Below, one piece after another: positions 30,437-38,970 of a stretch of DNA of 64,000 bases. How positions within the stretch are numbered: position 1 is the stretch's first letter; each line of letters starts with the position of its first letter. The position numbers and the translations under genes were made by a program. The DNA is taken from assembly GCF_001552175.1 (NCBI RefSeq), contig NZ_BCQR01000007.1, positions 54,678 to 118,677 on the forward strand, in the 5' to 3' direction. This stretch comes from Actinomadura kijaniata NBRC 14229. GTDB taxonomy: Bacteria; Actinomycetota; Actinomycetes; Streptosporangiales; Streptosporangiaceae. The notes under the pieces were generated by a model. The model made no database searches. It worked only from the letters and a program-made list of their open reading frames with translations, and had not been told where the DNA came from.

Positions 30437-32836
30437 TCAGCGGCTCCCGCCGAGCTTCCCCCTGACCGTCTCGGCGGCGGGGTGGCGCATCGCCTCGAAC
30501 AGCGCCAGCGCCTCCTCGCGCCGCGTGCGCGCCCGCGCGGCGTCGCCCGCCTCCTGGTGGGCGTCGGCCAGATGGTCGAGCACGTGCGCCGCCCAGAACC
30601 GGTCGCCCAGCCGCAGGTCGAGCTCCAACGACCGCTCGTAGCTGCTGATCGCCTGGCGGGGCCGCCGCAGCCGCTGCTCGATGCGCCCGATCGTGCGCAG
30701 CGCGTTCGCCTCGCCCTCGGCGTAACCGAGCCGCCGGTACAGGGCGAGCGCGCGCCGGGCCGGCGGCAGCGCCTCGGCGTGGCGGCCGAGGTGGATCTTC
30801 TGCTCGATGACGGCGGCCAGCGCGTCGGCGTGCGCCAGCGGGTCGCCGGCGTCGGCCGACGTCCGCAACGCCTCCTCCGCGTGCGCGAGGGCCCGCTCGT
30901 GCTCGCCGGTCGAGTCGTGCAGACGGCTGAGGGACAGACGCGCCTGGAACGCTCCGTGCGCGTCGCCGAGGTCCCGGCACTCCGCCAGTGACGCGCGCAG
31001 CAGACGCAGCGCCTCGGCGTGCTCGCCCAGCCGGGTCAGGCCGTCGGCGAGCAGGCGCATGGAGACCGCCCGTGCCCCGCGGTCCCCGGCGCGGGTCGCG
31101 GCGGCGAGCGCGGCGCGGTGGAACGCGACGCGCTCGTTGCGCCGTCCCGAACGGCGCAGGAAGACGTTCGCGGCCCGGGCGAGCCGCCACACGTGCTCGT
31201 CGAGGTTCCGCGCGCCGACCTCCTCCATCGCGGCCCGCAGGTTCGGCAGCTCGGCCGTGAACCAGGCCATCGCCTCGGTGTAGCCGTCGAGCGGAGGCCC
31301 GGGCCACGTCCTGTCGCACGGGGGCAGTTCGGCGGCGCGGCAGGGCTCGATCTGCCGGGCGGCCCTGATCGCCGTGCACAGGTAGTAGTCCAGCACCCGC
31401 CCGATCGCCGCGTCGCGCTCGCGCGCGTCCTGCCGGGCGGTCAGCCGCCGGGCGAAGGCGCGCAGCAGGTCGTGCGCGGCGAACCGGCCGTCGGTGTGCT
31501 CGGTCAGCATGTGGGCCCCGGTCAACGCGTCCAGCGCGGCGCGCGGAGGCGCCGGGACGTCCAGCAGCGCCGCGCAGGCGTGGGCGTCGATGTCGGGACC
31601 GGCATGCGCGCCCAGCATCCGGAACAGCCGGGCGGCCGGGGCGGGCAGCAGCGCGTGGGACCCCTGGAACACCTTGGTCAGGTCCAGGTCGGCGTCGCTT
31701 CCCCCGCCGAGGGCCTCCAGCCGGTCGGGCACCTCGCGCAGCCTGGCCGCCAGCGCCGCCAGCGAGCCGCCGGGAGGACCGTTGGCGGCGCGGGCCGCCA
31801 CGACGCTCAGGGCCAGCGGCAGGCGGGCGCACAGCCGTACCAGGTCGTCGGCCGCGGCCGTGTGCCCGGCCAGCCGGTGCGGCCCGAGCCACCGTTCCAG
31901 CAGGGCGTGTGCGTCGTGCCACGGCAGCACCTCCAGGGTCACCCGGTGGGCGCCCTCGTGAACCGCCAGGCCGTTCAACCGGTTCCGGCTGGTCACGATG
32001 GTCGAGCAGGCCGGCGAGCCGGGCAGCAGGGGGCGGACCTGCTCGGCGGACCGGGCGTTGTCCAGCACGACCAGCACGCGCCGGCCGTCCAGGAGGCTGC
32101 GGTAGAGCGCGGTCTTGACCGCCAGGCCGGACGGGATGAGCTCGGGCGCGACGCCCAGCGCCTGGAGGAACCGGTGCAGGGCCTCCCCGGGGTCCATCGG
32201 GCCCTCCGGGTCGAACCCGCGCAGGTCCACGTGGAGCTGCCCGTCCGGGTGGCGGTCCTTCACCCGGTGCGCCCACCGCAGCGCCAGCGCCGTCTTGCCG
32301 ACGCCCGCGGTGCCGTCGACGGTGACGATGAACGTCGCCGACCCGTCGACCTCGGCCCGGAGCCGGTCGAGTTCGGCCAGCTCGGCGACCCGTCCGGTGA
32401 AACGCGCGGTGACCGGGGGCAGTTGCCGGGGCGGGGGCGTCGTGGCCGGCGCGACCCGCGGGTCGGAACCGGGCCGCTCGCGCGCCCCCGCCCCGGCGGT
32501 GCTCCGGAACGCCGCGTACACGCCGCGACCGTCCACCCGCTGCCTCGCCGTCTCGACCGCGTCGCGCAGCGCGCTGAGGCCGCGTCTCTCGGCGGCGTCG
32601 ACCTCCAGCGCCGTGAGCAGCCGGTCGAACACCTGGGCGCGGGGCAGCGTCGTGCCGTTGAGGTAGGCGTACAGGCTGCTCCTGGAGACGTTGATCCGCC
32701 TGGCCAGCTCGCCCCGGCTCAGGTCGCGCCCCAGCCTGCGCTCCCGCTCGGCGATCAGGTGGGACAGCCGTTCGGTCAGCCGGACCGCCAGGGACTCGGG
32801 CCCGTCACCGGGCCGGTGGGGCGACTCCTCGGACAC
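30437..32836 (-). CDS. XRE-NB-ARC-TPR protein (AfsR-like STAND NTPase)
   Basis: GTG 32836 follows GAGGGAAC and gives 799 residues. Residues about 38-62 are an XRE-type HTH (LSRGELARRINVSRSSLYAYLNG). The NB-ARC ATPase has its P-loop in VDGTAGVGKTALALRW near 172, Walker B in RRVLVVLDNA near 255, and PLALSVVAARA as the GLPL-like box near 330. A winged-helix segment (FAAHDLLRAFARRLTARQDA) follows. The last 300 residues are TPR repeats (AFQARLSLSRLHDSTGEHERALAHAEEAL and others). Such STAND proteins are regulators or sensors of conflict systems. It is divergent from the genes at 33060. Confidence 0.9.
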   Translation of the reverse strand: MSEESPHRPGDGPESLAVRLTERLSHLIAERERRLGRDLSRGELARRINVSRSSLYAYLNGTTLPRAQVFDRLLTALEVDAAERRGLSALRDAVETARQRVDGRGVYAAFRSTAGAGARERPGSDPRVAPATTPPPRQLPPVTARFTGRVAELAELDRLRAEVDGSATFIVTVDGTAGVGKTALALRWAHRVKDRHPDGQLHVDLRGFDPEGPMDPGEALHRFLQALGVAPELIPSGLAVKTALYRSLLDGRRVLVVLDNARSAEQVRPLLPGSPACSTIVTSRNRLNGLAVHEGAHRVTLEVLPWHDAHALLERWLGPHRLAGHTAAADDLVRLCARLPLALSVVAARAANGPPGGSLAALAARLREVPDRLEALGGGSDADLDLTKVFQGSHALLPAPAARLFRMLGAHAGPDIDAHACAALLDVPAPPRAALDALTGAHMLTEHTDGRFAAHDLLRAFARRLTARQDARERDAAIGRVLDYYLCTAIRAARQIEPCRAAELPPCDRTWPGPPLDGYTEAMAWFTAELPNLRAAMEEVGARNLDEHVWRLARAANVFLRRSGRRNERVAFHRAALAAATRAGDRGARAVSMRLLADGLTRLGEHAEALRLLRASLAECRDLGDAHGAFQARLSLSRLHDSTGEHERALAHAEEALRTSADAGDPLAHADALAAVIEQKIHLGRHAEALPPARRALALYRRLGYAEGEANALRTIGRIEQRLRRPRQAISSYERSLELDLRLGDRFWAAHVLDHLADAHQEAGDAARARTRREEALALFEAMRHPAAETVRGKLGGSR

Positions 32837-32930
32837 CGTTCCCTCCGCGCGCTGCTGATCCCACGGTGCGGTGGCGCATGTCGTCGACCATGTGCGGGGG
32901 CGCGTCCAGGATATTCCAGAGGGGTCCGGC

Positions 32931-32975
32931 CGCACCGCCGATCGCCGGATGCCACGGTCGGCGATCGGCGGTGCG
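32931..32975. repeat. 16-bp inverted repeat between divergent units
   Basis: Bases 32931-32946 and 32960-32975 are perfect inverted repeats with a 13-nt loop. They lie 95 bp upstream of the NB-ARC gene start and just before the 46-bp repeat at 32989. The position suits either a regulatory site or a hairpin left by an inserted element. Confidence 0.5.
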
Positions 32976-33059
32976 CCGCCCGGCGTTGCCCCGCGACGTT
33001 TGAAGGACGCGCGCGGAGGGAGGTGACCACGTGCAGAGTGTTCCGCACGGGAGGCCACC

Positions 33060-33215
33060 GTGGCATCCGACGACCGCATCGCCGGGGCTTGGGGCGACCG
33101 CGTTCCCCGCGGCCCCGGTGCGCCCCGGCTCCCGCGCGCCGACCGGGATCTCCTCTCCGAACAGCCGATCCGCAAGACCGCCGCACGTCTCGCCGCTCCT
33201 GGAGACCGCAGATGA
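33060..33215 (+). pseudogene. 51-residue N-terminal remnant resembling molybdopterin oxidoreductases
   Basis: GTG 33060 follows GGGAGG at 5-bp spacing, and the frame ends in an ATGA overlap with the next gene, so it looks translated. The product starts MASDDRIAGAWGDRVPRGPG. The pattern D-R-I-A-x-x-W-G-x-R-x-P-x-G-x-G is the usual beginning of actinomycete molybdopterin-dependent oxidoreductases. Those proteins have more than 700 residues, so here all but the first 30-50 seem to be deleted and the 3' joint leads straight into the ferritin-like gene. The family link rests on a short match. Confidence 0.45.
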
Positions 33216-33694
33216 CCATCGCCAGCGTTCTGCGCGACCTGTACCACCACGAACACGACATGGCCCGCGACCTGCTGCACGTCTCCGACGTCCACAAGGC
33301 CGAGCACGAGGTCCACCGGACGGCCCGGGAGCTGGCGGAGCGGTCGCGCGGCCATCTGGCCGGCATCGCCGAGGCGGCCCGCCGCTTCGGCGCCGACCTG
33401 GACCCCGATCCGCCCGTCGAACCCGGCCTGGTCGAGCGGCTCCGCGACAAGGGGGCCGAACTGGCCGGACTGCACCCGGCGTCCGGCCTGGCGCTGCTGC
33501 ACGACCTGCGCCGCGTCCACACCCGCGCCGCCGAGATCTCCGTCGAGTGGGAGATGCTCGACCGGACCGCCGAGGCGGCCCGCGACGAGGACCTGCTGGC
33601 CACCGTCCGGCGCTGCCACCCCGAGACGCTGCGCCAGAGGAGCTGGGCCGCCGCCCACATCAGGCAGGCCGCCCCGCGGATCCTGCTGAGCTGA
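33212..33694 (+). CDS. Ferritin-like helical protein
   Basis: ATG 33212 overlaps the previous stop (ATGA). The 160-residue protein is all helical with regular E/H residues: VLRDLYHHEHDMARDLLHVSDVHKAEHEVH, LAERSRGHLAGIAEAARRFG, LALLHDLRRVHTRAAEISVEWEMLDRTAEAARDEDLLATVRRCH. The E-x6-H-x-x-E/H spacing is like four-helix ferritin-like or DUF2383-type bundles that may bind metal. Related actinomycete proteins are, to my knowledge, often encoded next to molybdopterin oxidoreductases, which fits the remnant upstream. Confidence 0.55.
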   Translation: MTIASVLRDLYHHEHDMARDLLHVSDVHKAEHEVHRTARELAERSRGHLAGIAEAARRFGADLDPDPPVEPGLVERLRDKGAELAGLHPASGLALLHDLRRVHTRAAEISVEWEMLDRTAEAARDEDLLATVRRCHPETLRQRSWAAAHIRQAAPRILLS

Positions 33695-33875
33695 CCCCGC
33701 GCCGGGCGGCCGCCTGGCCATGTCGGGCCAGCCGTCCGTCCGGGCGGACGCGCTGCCTGCGGGAACGTCCCCGGCGAGATCCACTCTGCGCGATCTTCCA
33801 TTGACAACCGGTCACGGCGGGGATGCGGTGGCGGGGCAGGCCGCAGCGCGGCGGCCCGGACGGAAGGCGTCCCCC

Positions 33876-35696
33876 ATGACCACCCCCTTCCCGCAATGGC
33901 TGATCGACGACTTCCTGGACATCCGGAGGGAGGTGGTCCCCCTCACGGCGACGGTCGTGGGCGGGCCGACGCCCCAGGAGGCCGACGAGTACGAGAAGCT
34001 CCTGCGGCGGCTCCTGCGCCACGTGCGCACCATCGCCGCCGACCCCACCGACGAGGAGCGGGTGGGGGCCTACGACCAGACCTACAAGCTCGTCGGGGAC
34101 CTGCTGGAACAGCTCCACCCGCACATCGGCGGCCAGGACGGGCACGCCCGCGACCTCGCCCGGCTCTACCACACCTACCTCGGCCCGGCGCGGGACGTGA
34201 TGGTCGCGGCGATCGACTGGAAACACCACGGGGTCGGCTTCAACGCGCTGCCCCGGCGCGACGTCCCGCCGGACGGCCTGGACACCGTCCTGGCGCAGGC
34301 CGCCTACATGAGCGGCGACATGTTCGGCGTCTCGGCCGCCCTGACGCTCAACCCCGGCATGGGCCTGGCACTGTTCTACGACCCGGCCGCCAACGCCGAC
34401 CGCGACGTGCGCGCGCACCTGCTGCGGTTCTACGACGGCGCGGGCGGCGCGCAGCATCCCCGGGTCGCCCTGGTCCCCACCACCGACTGCGAGGCGGCCT
34501 ACCGGCTCGCCCAGGACGGCAACTTCCCGGCCCGCGTCTTCCCCCTCGGGCGGCCGCCGATCCTGGCGAACGTCCAGCGGTGCGTGGCGATCGGCCGGGG
34601 CACCGCCGCCGTCGCCGAGGCGTTCGGGACCACCGCCGAGACGGCCGCCCGGGCCCGCGACGCGCTCGCCCGGGAGTGGCTGCCCGCCGGATGGCGGACC
34701 GGCCAGGTGACCGCGCCCGGCGGCGGCAAGACGATCGCCCAGTGGGTGACGGAGAAGTTCGACCGGGGCGACCGGGCGTACTGCTTCGTGTGGTTCCGGC
34801 GCAGCGGCGCCAAGGGTGGCGCGCACCAGGAGCTGGACACCAGCGTGGCGGCCATCCGCGACCTCATCGGGGTGCTGCGGGAGGGCAGGCTCATCCAGAA
34901 CGCCACCGTCGTGATGATCGGCGACTCCGGGCACGGGCTGGCCCACCCCGACGTCGACATCGACCTCACCGAGTACTGGACCGAGCAGGGCTCGCCGTTC
35001 GTCGGCGGCGACCGCCGCGCCCAGCTGGCGCTGTTCGCCTACCTGGTCGAGAAGAAGATGAACTTCATGAACGTCGGGATGCGCAGCGGCGCGCTGGAGG
35101 GACCGGCGCTGCTGGGCGCCCGGACCGTCTACCTGGAGGAGAGGTACAACCTCCAGGAGGGGCGCATGGAGCAGTGGCAGGGCCGGGTGCCCGGCTACAC
35201 GCGCATCGAGCTCGGCCACGTCCCGACCGCGTCCGGCAAGCGGATCCTGAAGGGGCTGCTGGAGGTCGGCGTGAAACGCGGCGAGCGGGAGCTCGACGCC
35301 GCGGCCGGGTACCTGGAGGGCCTGCTGAAGCTGCCGAAGGCCGACCTGAAGGTCCTCGTGCAGAAGATCGCCTGCCGCGGCGTCGTCCCGGCCGAGCACC
35401 GGTTCGAGCCGTTCGAGGTCGCGCGGTGCTTCACCGACCTGTGCCGGGAGATCGGGGACCGGCTCGGGACCGCGGACCTGAAGAAGACGCTGGGCGGGGC
35501 GTGGAACGACTTCCGGTACGCCGCCTTCGCCGGGCTCCGCGCCGCGCAGTCCATCGGCAAGGCCGAGGTCAAGCTGCGGATGGGCCGCGACTACGACGGG
35601 CCTGAGGAGGGGCTGTCCAAGACCGACCAGGAACGGCTGTGGCAGGCCATGGCCCAGACGATCGACAACTGGCAGGTCAAGGGCCGGGGCAAGTAG
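33876..35696 (+). CDS. Large protein of unknown function
   Basis: ATG 33876 starts a 606-residue protein without signal peptide. Residues 1-120 are helical (EYEKLLRRLLRHVRTIAADP). The centre has alternating strands and helices, such as VALVPTTDCEAAYRLAQDGNFP, YCFVWFRRSGAKGGAHQELDTS, ATVVMIGDSGHGLAHPDVDID and MNVGMRSGALEGPALLGARTVYLEE. The last segment looks like the donor-side helix/loop of GT-B glycosyltransferases (G-x-R-S-G-x-L-E-x-x-x-L-G-x-x-T-V-Y). The C-terminal 150 residues are helical again. It may be a glycosyltransferase-like enzyme, but I cannot assign a family. It stands alone. Confidence 0.55.
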   Translation: MTTPFPQWLIDDFLDIRREVVPLTATVVGGPTPQEADEYEKLLRRLLRHVRTIAADPTDEERVGAYDQTYKLVGDLLEQLHPHIGGQDGHARDLARLYHTYLGPARDVMVAAIDWKHHGVGFNALPRRDVPPDGLDTVLAQAAYMSGDMFGVSAALTLNPGMGLALFYDPAANADRDVRAHLLRFYDGAGGAQHPRVALVPTTDCEAAYRLAQDGNFPARVFPLGRPPILANVQRCVAIGRGTAAVAEAFGTTAETAARARDALAREWLPAGWRTGQVTAPGGGKTIAQWVTEKFDRGDRAYCFVWFRRSGAKGGAHQELDTSVAAIRDLIGVLREGRLIQNATVVMIGDSGHGLAHPDVDIDLTEYWTEQGSPFVGGDRRAQLALFAYLVEKKMNFMNVGMRSGALEGPALLGARTVYLEERYNLQEGRMEQWQGRVPGYTRIELGHVPTASGKRILKGLLEVGVKRGERELDAAAGYLEGLLKLPKADLKVLVQKIACRGVVPAEHRFEPFEVARCFTDLCREIGDRLGTADLKKTLGGAWNDFRYAAFAGLRAAQSIGKAEVKLRMGRDYDGPEEGLSKTDQERLWQAMAQTIDNWQVKGRGK

Positions 35697-35729
35697 GGAG
35701 GACGAGGGCGGGAGGAGCGGTGGCGGGCC

Positions 35730-36260
35730 TCAGGAACGCCGCTTCATCTCGGCGGCGGCCGGGCTCGTCATCAGCTTCTCCAGCAACCCGATCAGCTGGG
35801 TCCGCTCCTGCTTGCTGAGGGAGTCGGCCAGGACCCGTTCGCGCCGGTTGTGCTCCTGGAACGCGCCGGTGATCGCGTCGTGCCCGGCGTCGGTGAGCTC
35901 CAGCGTCACCGCGCGCCCGTCGTGGTCGGCGGGCCGCCGCGTCACCAGACCGGCCCGTTCCAGGGTGTTGACCAGCGCCGACACCGCCGCCCGGCTCATG
36001 CCCGTCAGCACCGCCGCCCGCTTGGCCTCCAGCGGCCCGGCCAGCCACAGCACGAACAGCACCCGGAACCCGCTCCAGCTCAGCCCGCGCGGCCGGTGCA
36101 CCGTGGACTCCCAGTCGTAGACCAGCGCGCTGGCCAGGCGGCTGAGCGTCAGGCTGAGCCGCATCGCGTCGGCGTCCACGGAGGGCAGTTCGGCGGTCGT
36201 CCGGGCGACCGCGAAGTCGACGAACGACAGGAAGTCCAGTTCGCCGGGATCGTCGGGCAT
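35730..36260 (-). CDS. MarR-family transcriptional regulator of the homogentisate cluster
   Basis: The 176-residue protein has the MarR domain: LSWSGFRVLFVLWLAGPLEAKRAAVLTGMSRAAVSALVNTLERAGLVTRRPADHDGRAVTLELTDAG (residues about 60-125; recognition helix SRAAVSALVNTL, wing DHDGRAV). It is divergent from the catabolic operon at 36353, with an AT-rich candidate operator in the 92-bp gap. By analogy with other aromatic pathways it should release the DNA when an aromatic substrate binds. Confidence 0.88.
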   Translation of the reverse strand: MPDDPGELDFLSFVDFAVARTTAELPSVDADAMRLSLTLSRLASALVYDWESTVHRPRGLSWSGFRVLFVLWLAGPLEAKRAAVLTGMSRAAVSALVNTLERAGLVTRRPADHDGRAVTLELTDAGHDAITGAFQEHNRRERVLADSLSKQERTQLIGLLEKLMTSPAAAEMKRRS

Positions 36261-36314
36261 GACCGCACCCTACCCTTCCGTTCTGCTGTGGCCTGGGTTA
36301 CAGTGATCCCACCA

Positions 36315-36333
36315 GATAATCAAAGCTTTTATC
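36315..36333. promoter_or_regulatory. Candidate MarR operator upstream of the homogentisate operon
   Basis: GATAATCAAAGCTTTTATC has the inverted arms GATAA (36315-36319) and TTATC (36329-36333) around AAAGCTTT. ATCAAA also recurs at 36331. It is the only AT-rich stretch in the gap and lies 20 bp before the start of the first catabolic gene. Confidence 0.6.
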
Positions 36334-36352
36334 AAACGGCGAGGGGGAGTCC

Positions 36353-37312
36353 ATGGGGAAGGCGTTCGCCTCGTCGGCGGATCTCGCCGACAAGCAGCAG
36401 ACCCTGGAGGTGCTCGCCGACGGCGTCTACGCGCTCACCGCCGAGGGCGACCCCAACGTCGGCGCGATCGAGGGCGAGGACTTCCTCGTCTGCTTCGAGG
36501 CCATGGCCACGCCGACCGCCGCCCGCGCCTGGCTGGAGCGGCTGCGCGAGCACACCGACAAGCCCGTCCGCTACCTGGTCCTGTCGCACTACCACGCGGT
36601 GCGGGTGCTGGGCGCGAGCGCCTTCGACGCCCAGGTGATCATCGCGCACGACAACACCCGCGCCCTGATCGCCGAGCGCGGGAGGCAGGACTGGGAGAGC
36701 GAGTACGGGCGGATGCCGCGCCTGTTCAAGGACCCGGACTCCATCCCCGGGCTCACCTGGCCGACGCTGACGTTCGGCGACACCGCCACCATCCCCCTCG
36801 GCGGCGACCGGGGCGACCTGGTGCTGAAGTACTGCGGTCCCGGGCACACCGAGGGCGACATCGTGGCCTGGCTGCCCCGGCACAGGATCATGTTCGCCGG
36901 GGACCTGGTGGAGTCGCAGGCCGCGCTCTACACCGGCGACGCCCACCACCGGCGGTGGGCGACCACCACGCTGGACGCGGTCGCGGCCCTCGGGGCCGAG
37001 ACCCTGGTCGGCGGGCGCGGCGCGGTCGCGCGCGGCCGGGACGCGGTGGACGCCGCCATCGCCCAGACCCGCCACTTCCTGGACACGCTGCTGCGCGAGG
37101 TCGGCGCCGTCCACGCCGCCGGGGGGACGCTCAAGGAGGCGTTCGACCGCGCCCACGCCGCCCTCGCCGACCGCTACGGCCAGTGGCCGATCTTCGAGCA
37201 CTGCCTGCCGTTCGACGTGGCGCGCCTGTGGGACGAGCTGTCGGGGACCGAACGCCCGGTCATCTGGACCGCCGCGCGCGACCGCGAGGTCTGGGAGCGG
37301 CTGCAGGGGTGA
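36353..37312 (+). CDS. MBL-fold metallo-hydrolase
   Basis: ATG 36353 follows GAGGGGGAG. The 319-residue protein has the metallo-beta-lactamase layout: YLVLSHYHAVRVLGASAF (where HxHxDH is degenerate to H-Y-H-A-V-R), VIIAHDNTRALIAERG, YCGPGHTEGDIVAWLP with a metal His, and RIMFAGDLVESQAALYTGDAH. It resembles the QuiP/glyoxalase II-like branch. As first gene of a homogentisate operon it may hydrolyse an ester or thioester upstream of the ring-cleavage steps. The degenerate metal motif is worth noting. Confidence 0.8.
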   Translation: MGKAFASSADLADKQQTLEVLADGVYALTAEGDPNVGAIEGEDFLVCFEAMATPTAARAWLERLREHTDKPVRYLVLSHYHAVRVLGASAFDAQVIIAHDNTRALIAERGRQDWESEYGRMPRLFKDPDSIPGLTWPTLTFGDTATIPLGGDRGDLVLKYCGPGHTEGDIVAWLPRHRIMFAGDLVESQAALYTGDAHHRRWATTTLDAVAALGAETLVGGRGAVARGRDAVDAAIAQTRHFLDTLLREVGAVHAAGGTLKEAFDRAHAALADRYGQWPIFEHCLPFDVARLWDELSGTERPVIWTAARDREVWERLQG

Positions 37313-37326
37313 GGGGAGCGCAGGCC

Positions 37327-38970
37327 ATGCCCGTGGACGGGGCCGCCGGCGGCGTCGGCGTCGTGGTGATCGGCAACGGGCCGGTCGGGCAGACCACCGC
37401 GCTGCTGCTCGCCCGCCGGGGCGTCCCGGTCGCGCTGCTGGACGCCCGCCCCGCCCGCGACCTGACCGGCTCCCGGTCCATCTGCCAGCAGCGCGACGTG
37501 CTGGACGTGTGGGACGGCGTCGGCGCGGGCCGCCGCGTCGCCGCCGAGGGCGTCACCTGGACGACCGCCCGCACCTTCCACCGCGACCGCGAGCTGTTCG
37601 CCCTCACCCTCGGCGGGCGGGGCCGCTCGGCGTTCCCGCCGTTCGTGAACCTGTCGCAGGCGCGCACCGAGCAGATCCTCGACGAGCGCGTCGCCGCCTC
37701 GCCCCTGATCGACGTCCGCTGGGACCACCGGGTCACCGGCCTCGACCAGGACGCCGACGGCGTCACCGTCACCTGCGACGGCGGCCGCTCCCTGCGCGCC
37801 CCCCACGCCGTCCTCTGCGCCGGGGCGCACGGCGGGCCGCTGCGGGCGGCGCTCGGCGTGGAGTTCACCGGGCACTCCTTCGACGACCGCTTCCTCATCT
37901 GCGACATCCGCGCCGACCTGCCCGGCTGGGCCACCGAGCGCCGCTTCTACTTCGACCCCGCCTGGAACCCCGGCCGCCAGGTCCTCATCCACCCCTGCCC
38001 GGGCGGCACCTACCGCATCGACTGGCAGGTCCCCGCCGACTTCGACCTGGCCGCCGAGGAGGCGAGCGGCGCGCTCGACGCCCGCGTCCGCGCCATCGTC
38101 GGCGACCGCCCCCACGAGGTGGTGTGGCGGTCGGTGTACCGGTTCCAGTCGCGGGTGGCGTCCCGGATGCGCGTCGGGCGGGTGCTGCTGGCGGGCGACT
38201 GCGCGCACCTGATGGCCCCCTTCGGGGCGCGCGGCCTCAACTCCGGCGTCGCCGACGCCGAGAACGCCGCCTGGAAGCTCGCGTTCGTCCTCAACGGCTG
38301 GGCGGGGGAGGGGCTGCTGGAGTCCTACCACGCCGAACGCCACGCCGCCGCCCTGGAGAACCTCGCCGTCACCACCGCCACCATGGACTTCCTGGTGCCG
38401 CACACCGACGAGCAGCGGCGGCACCGCCGCGACGTGCTCGCCCGCGCCGCCGACGACCCGGACGCCCGCGCGCTGGTCGACTCGGGACGGCTGTACGAGC
38501 CGTTCTGGTACGTCGACTCGCCGCTGACCACCCCCGACCCGCACCGCCCGTTCGCGGGCCGCCCGCCGCGCGGCGCGACGCCCCCGCCCGGCCCCGGCGT
38601 CCTGCTGCCCGACGTCCCGGTGCGGGCGGGCGGCGCGACCCGGCTCCGCGAGCTCGCCCGCGACGGGTTCCTCCTGCTCGTGGCCGGGGACGGCGATCCC
38701 GTCCCGGTCACGGCCGCCGACAGCGGCGGCGTTCCCGTCCGGACCCACCGGATCTCCGAGATCGACGCCACCGGGGAGCTCGCCGCGACCCTCGCCGTAC
38801 GATCCGGGGAGATCTGGATGGTCCGTCCGGACGCCCACATCGCCGCGGTCCTGCCGAACCCGGACCGCACGCGACTGGTGCGGGCCCTGCGCCGCGCACT
38901 CGGTGACCCCGAACCGACCGAACCCGCCAGGAAGGGAGACGACGATGGCGTTCTACCAGCGCGTCGGTGA
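37327..38970 (+). CDS. FAD-dependent aromatic monooxygenase (MhpA-like)
   Basis: ATG 37327 follows GAGGGGAGCG; a GTG at 37309 overlaps the previous stop and would add six residues. The 547-residue protein has the FAD motif VVVIGNGPVGQTTALLLARRGVPVALLDARP, a QARTEQILDER loop, the DG motif RVLLAGDCAHLMAPFGARGLNSGVADAENAAWKLA, and a C-terminal thioredoxin-like tail. It is closest in layout to 3-(3-hydroxyphenyl)propionate hydroxylases. In this cluster it may hydroxylate a phenylacetate to homogentisate. It overlaps hmgA by 26 bp. Confidence 0.85.
   Translation: MPVDGAAGGVGVVVIGNGPVGQTTALLLARRGVPVALLDARPARDLTGSRSICQQRDVLDVWDGVGAGRRVAAEGVTWTTARTFHRDRELFALTLGGRGRSAFPPFVNLSQARTEQILDERVAASPLIDVRWDHRVTGLDQDADGVTVTCDGGRSLRAPHAVLCAGAHGGPLRAALGVEFTGHSFDDRFLICDIRADLPGWATERRFYFDPAWNPGRQVLIHPCPGGTYRIDWQVPADFDLAAEEASGALDARVRAIVGDRPHEVVWRSVYRFQSRVASRMRVGRVLLAGDCAHLMAPFGARGLNSGVADAENAAWKLAFVLNGWAGEGLLESYHAERHAAALENLAVTTATMDFLVPHTDEQRRHRRDVLARAADDPDARALVDSGRLYEPFWYVDSPLTTPDPHRPFAGRPPRGATPPPGPGVLLPDVPVRAGGATRLRELARDGFLLLVAGDGDPVPVTAADSGGVPVRTHRISEIDATGELAATLAVRSGEIWMVRPDAHIAAVLPNPDRTRLVRALRRALGDPEPTEPARKGDDDGVLPARR

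Noticed and set aside
33801..33830. TTGACA at 33801 as a promoter for the 33876 gene
   Set aside because: The -35 box is perfect but no acceptable -10 box lies 16-18 bp downstream (TGCGGT only), so the promoter is not supported.
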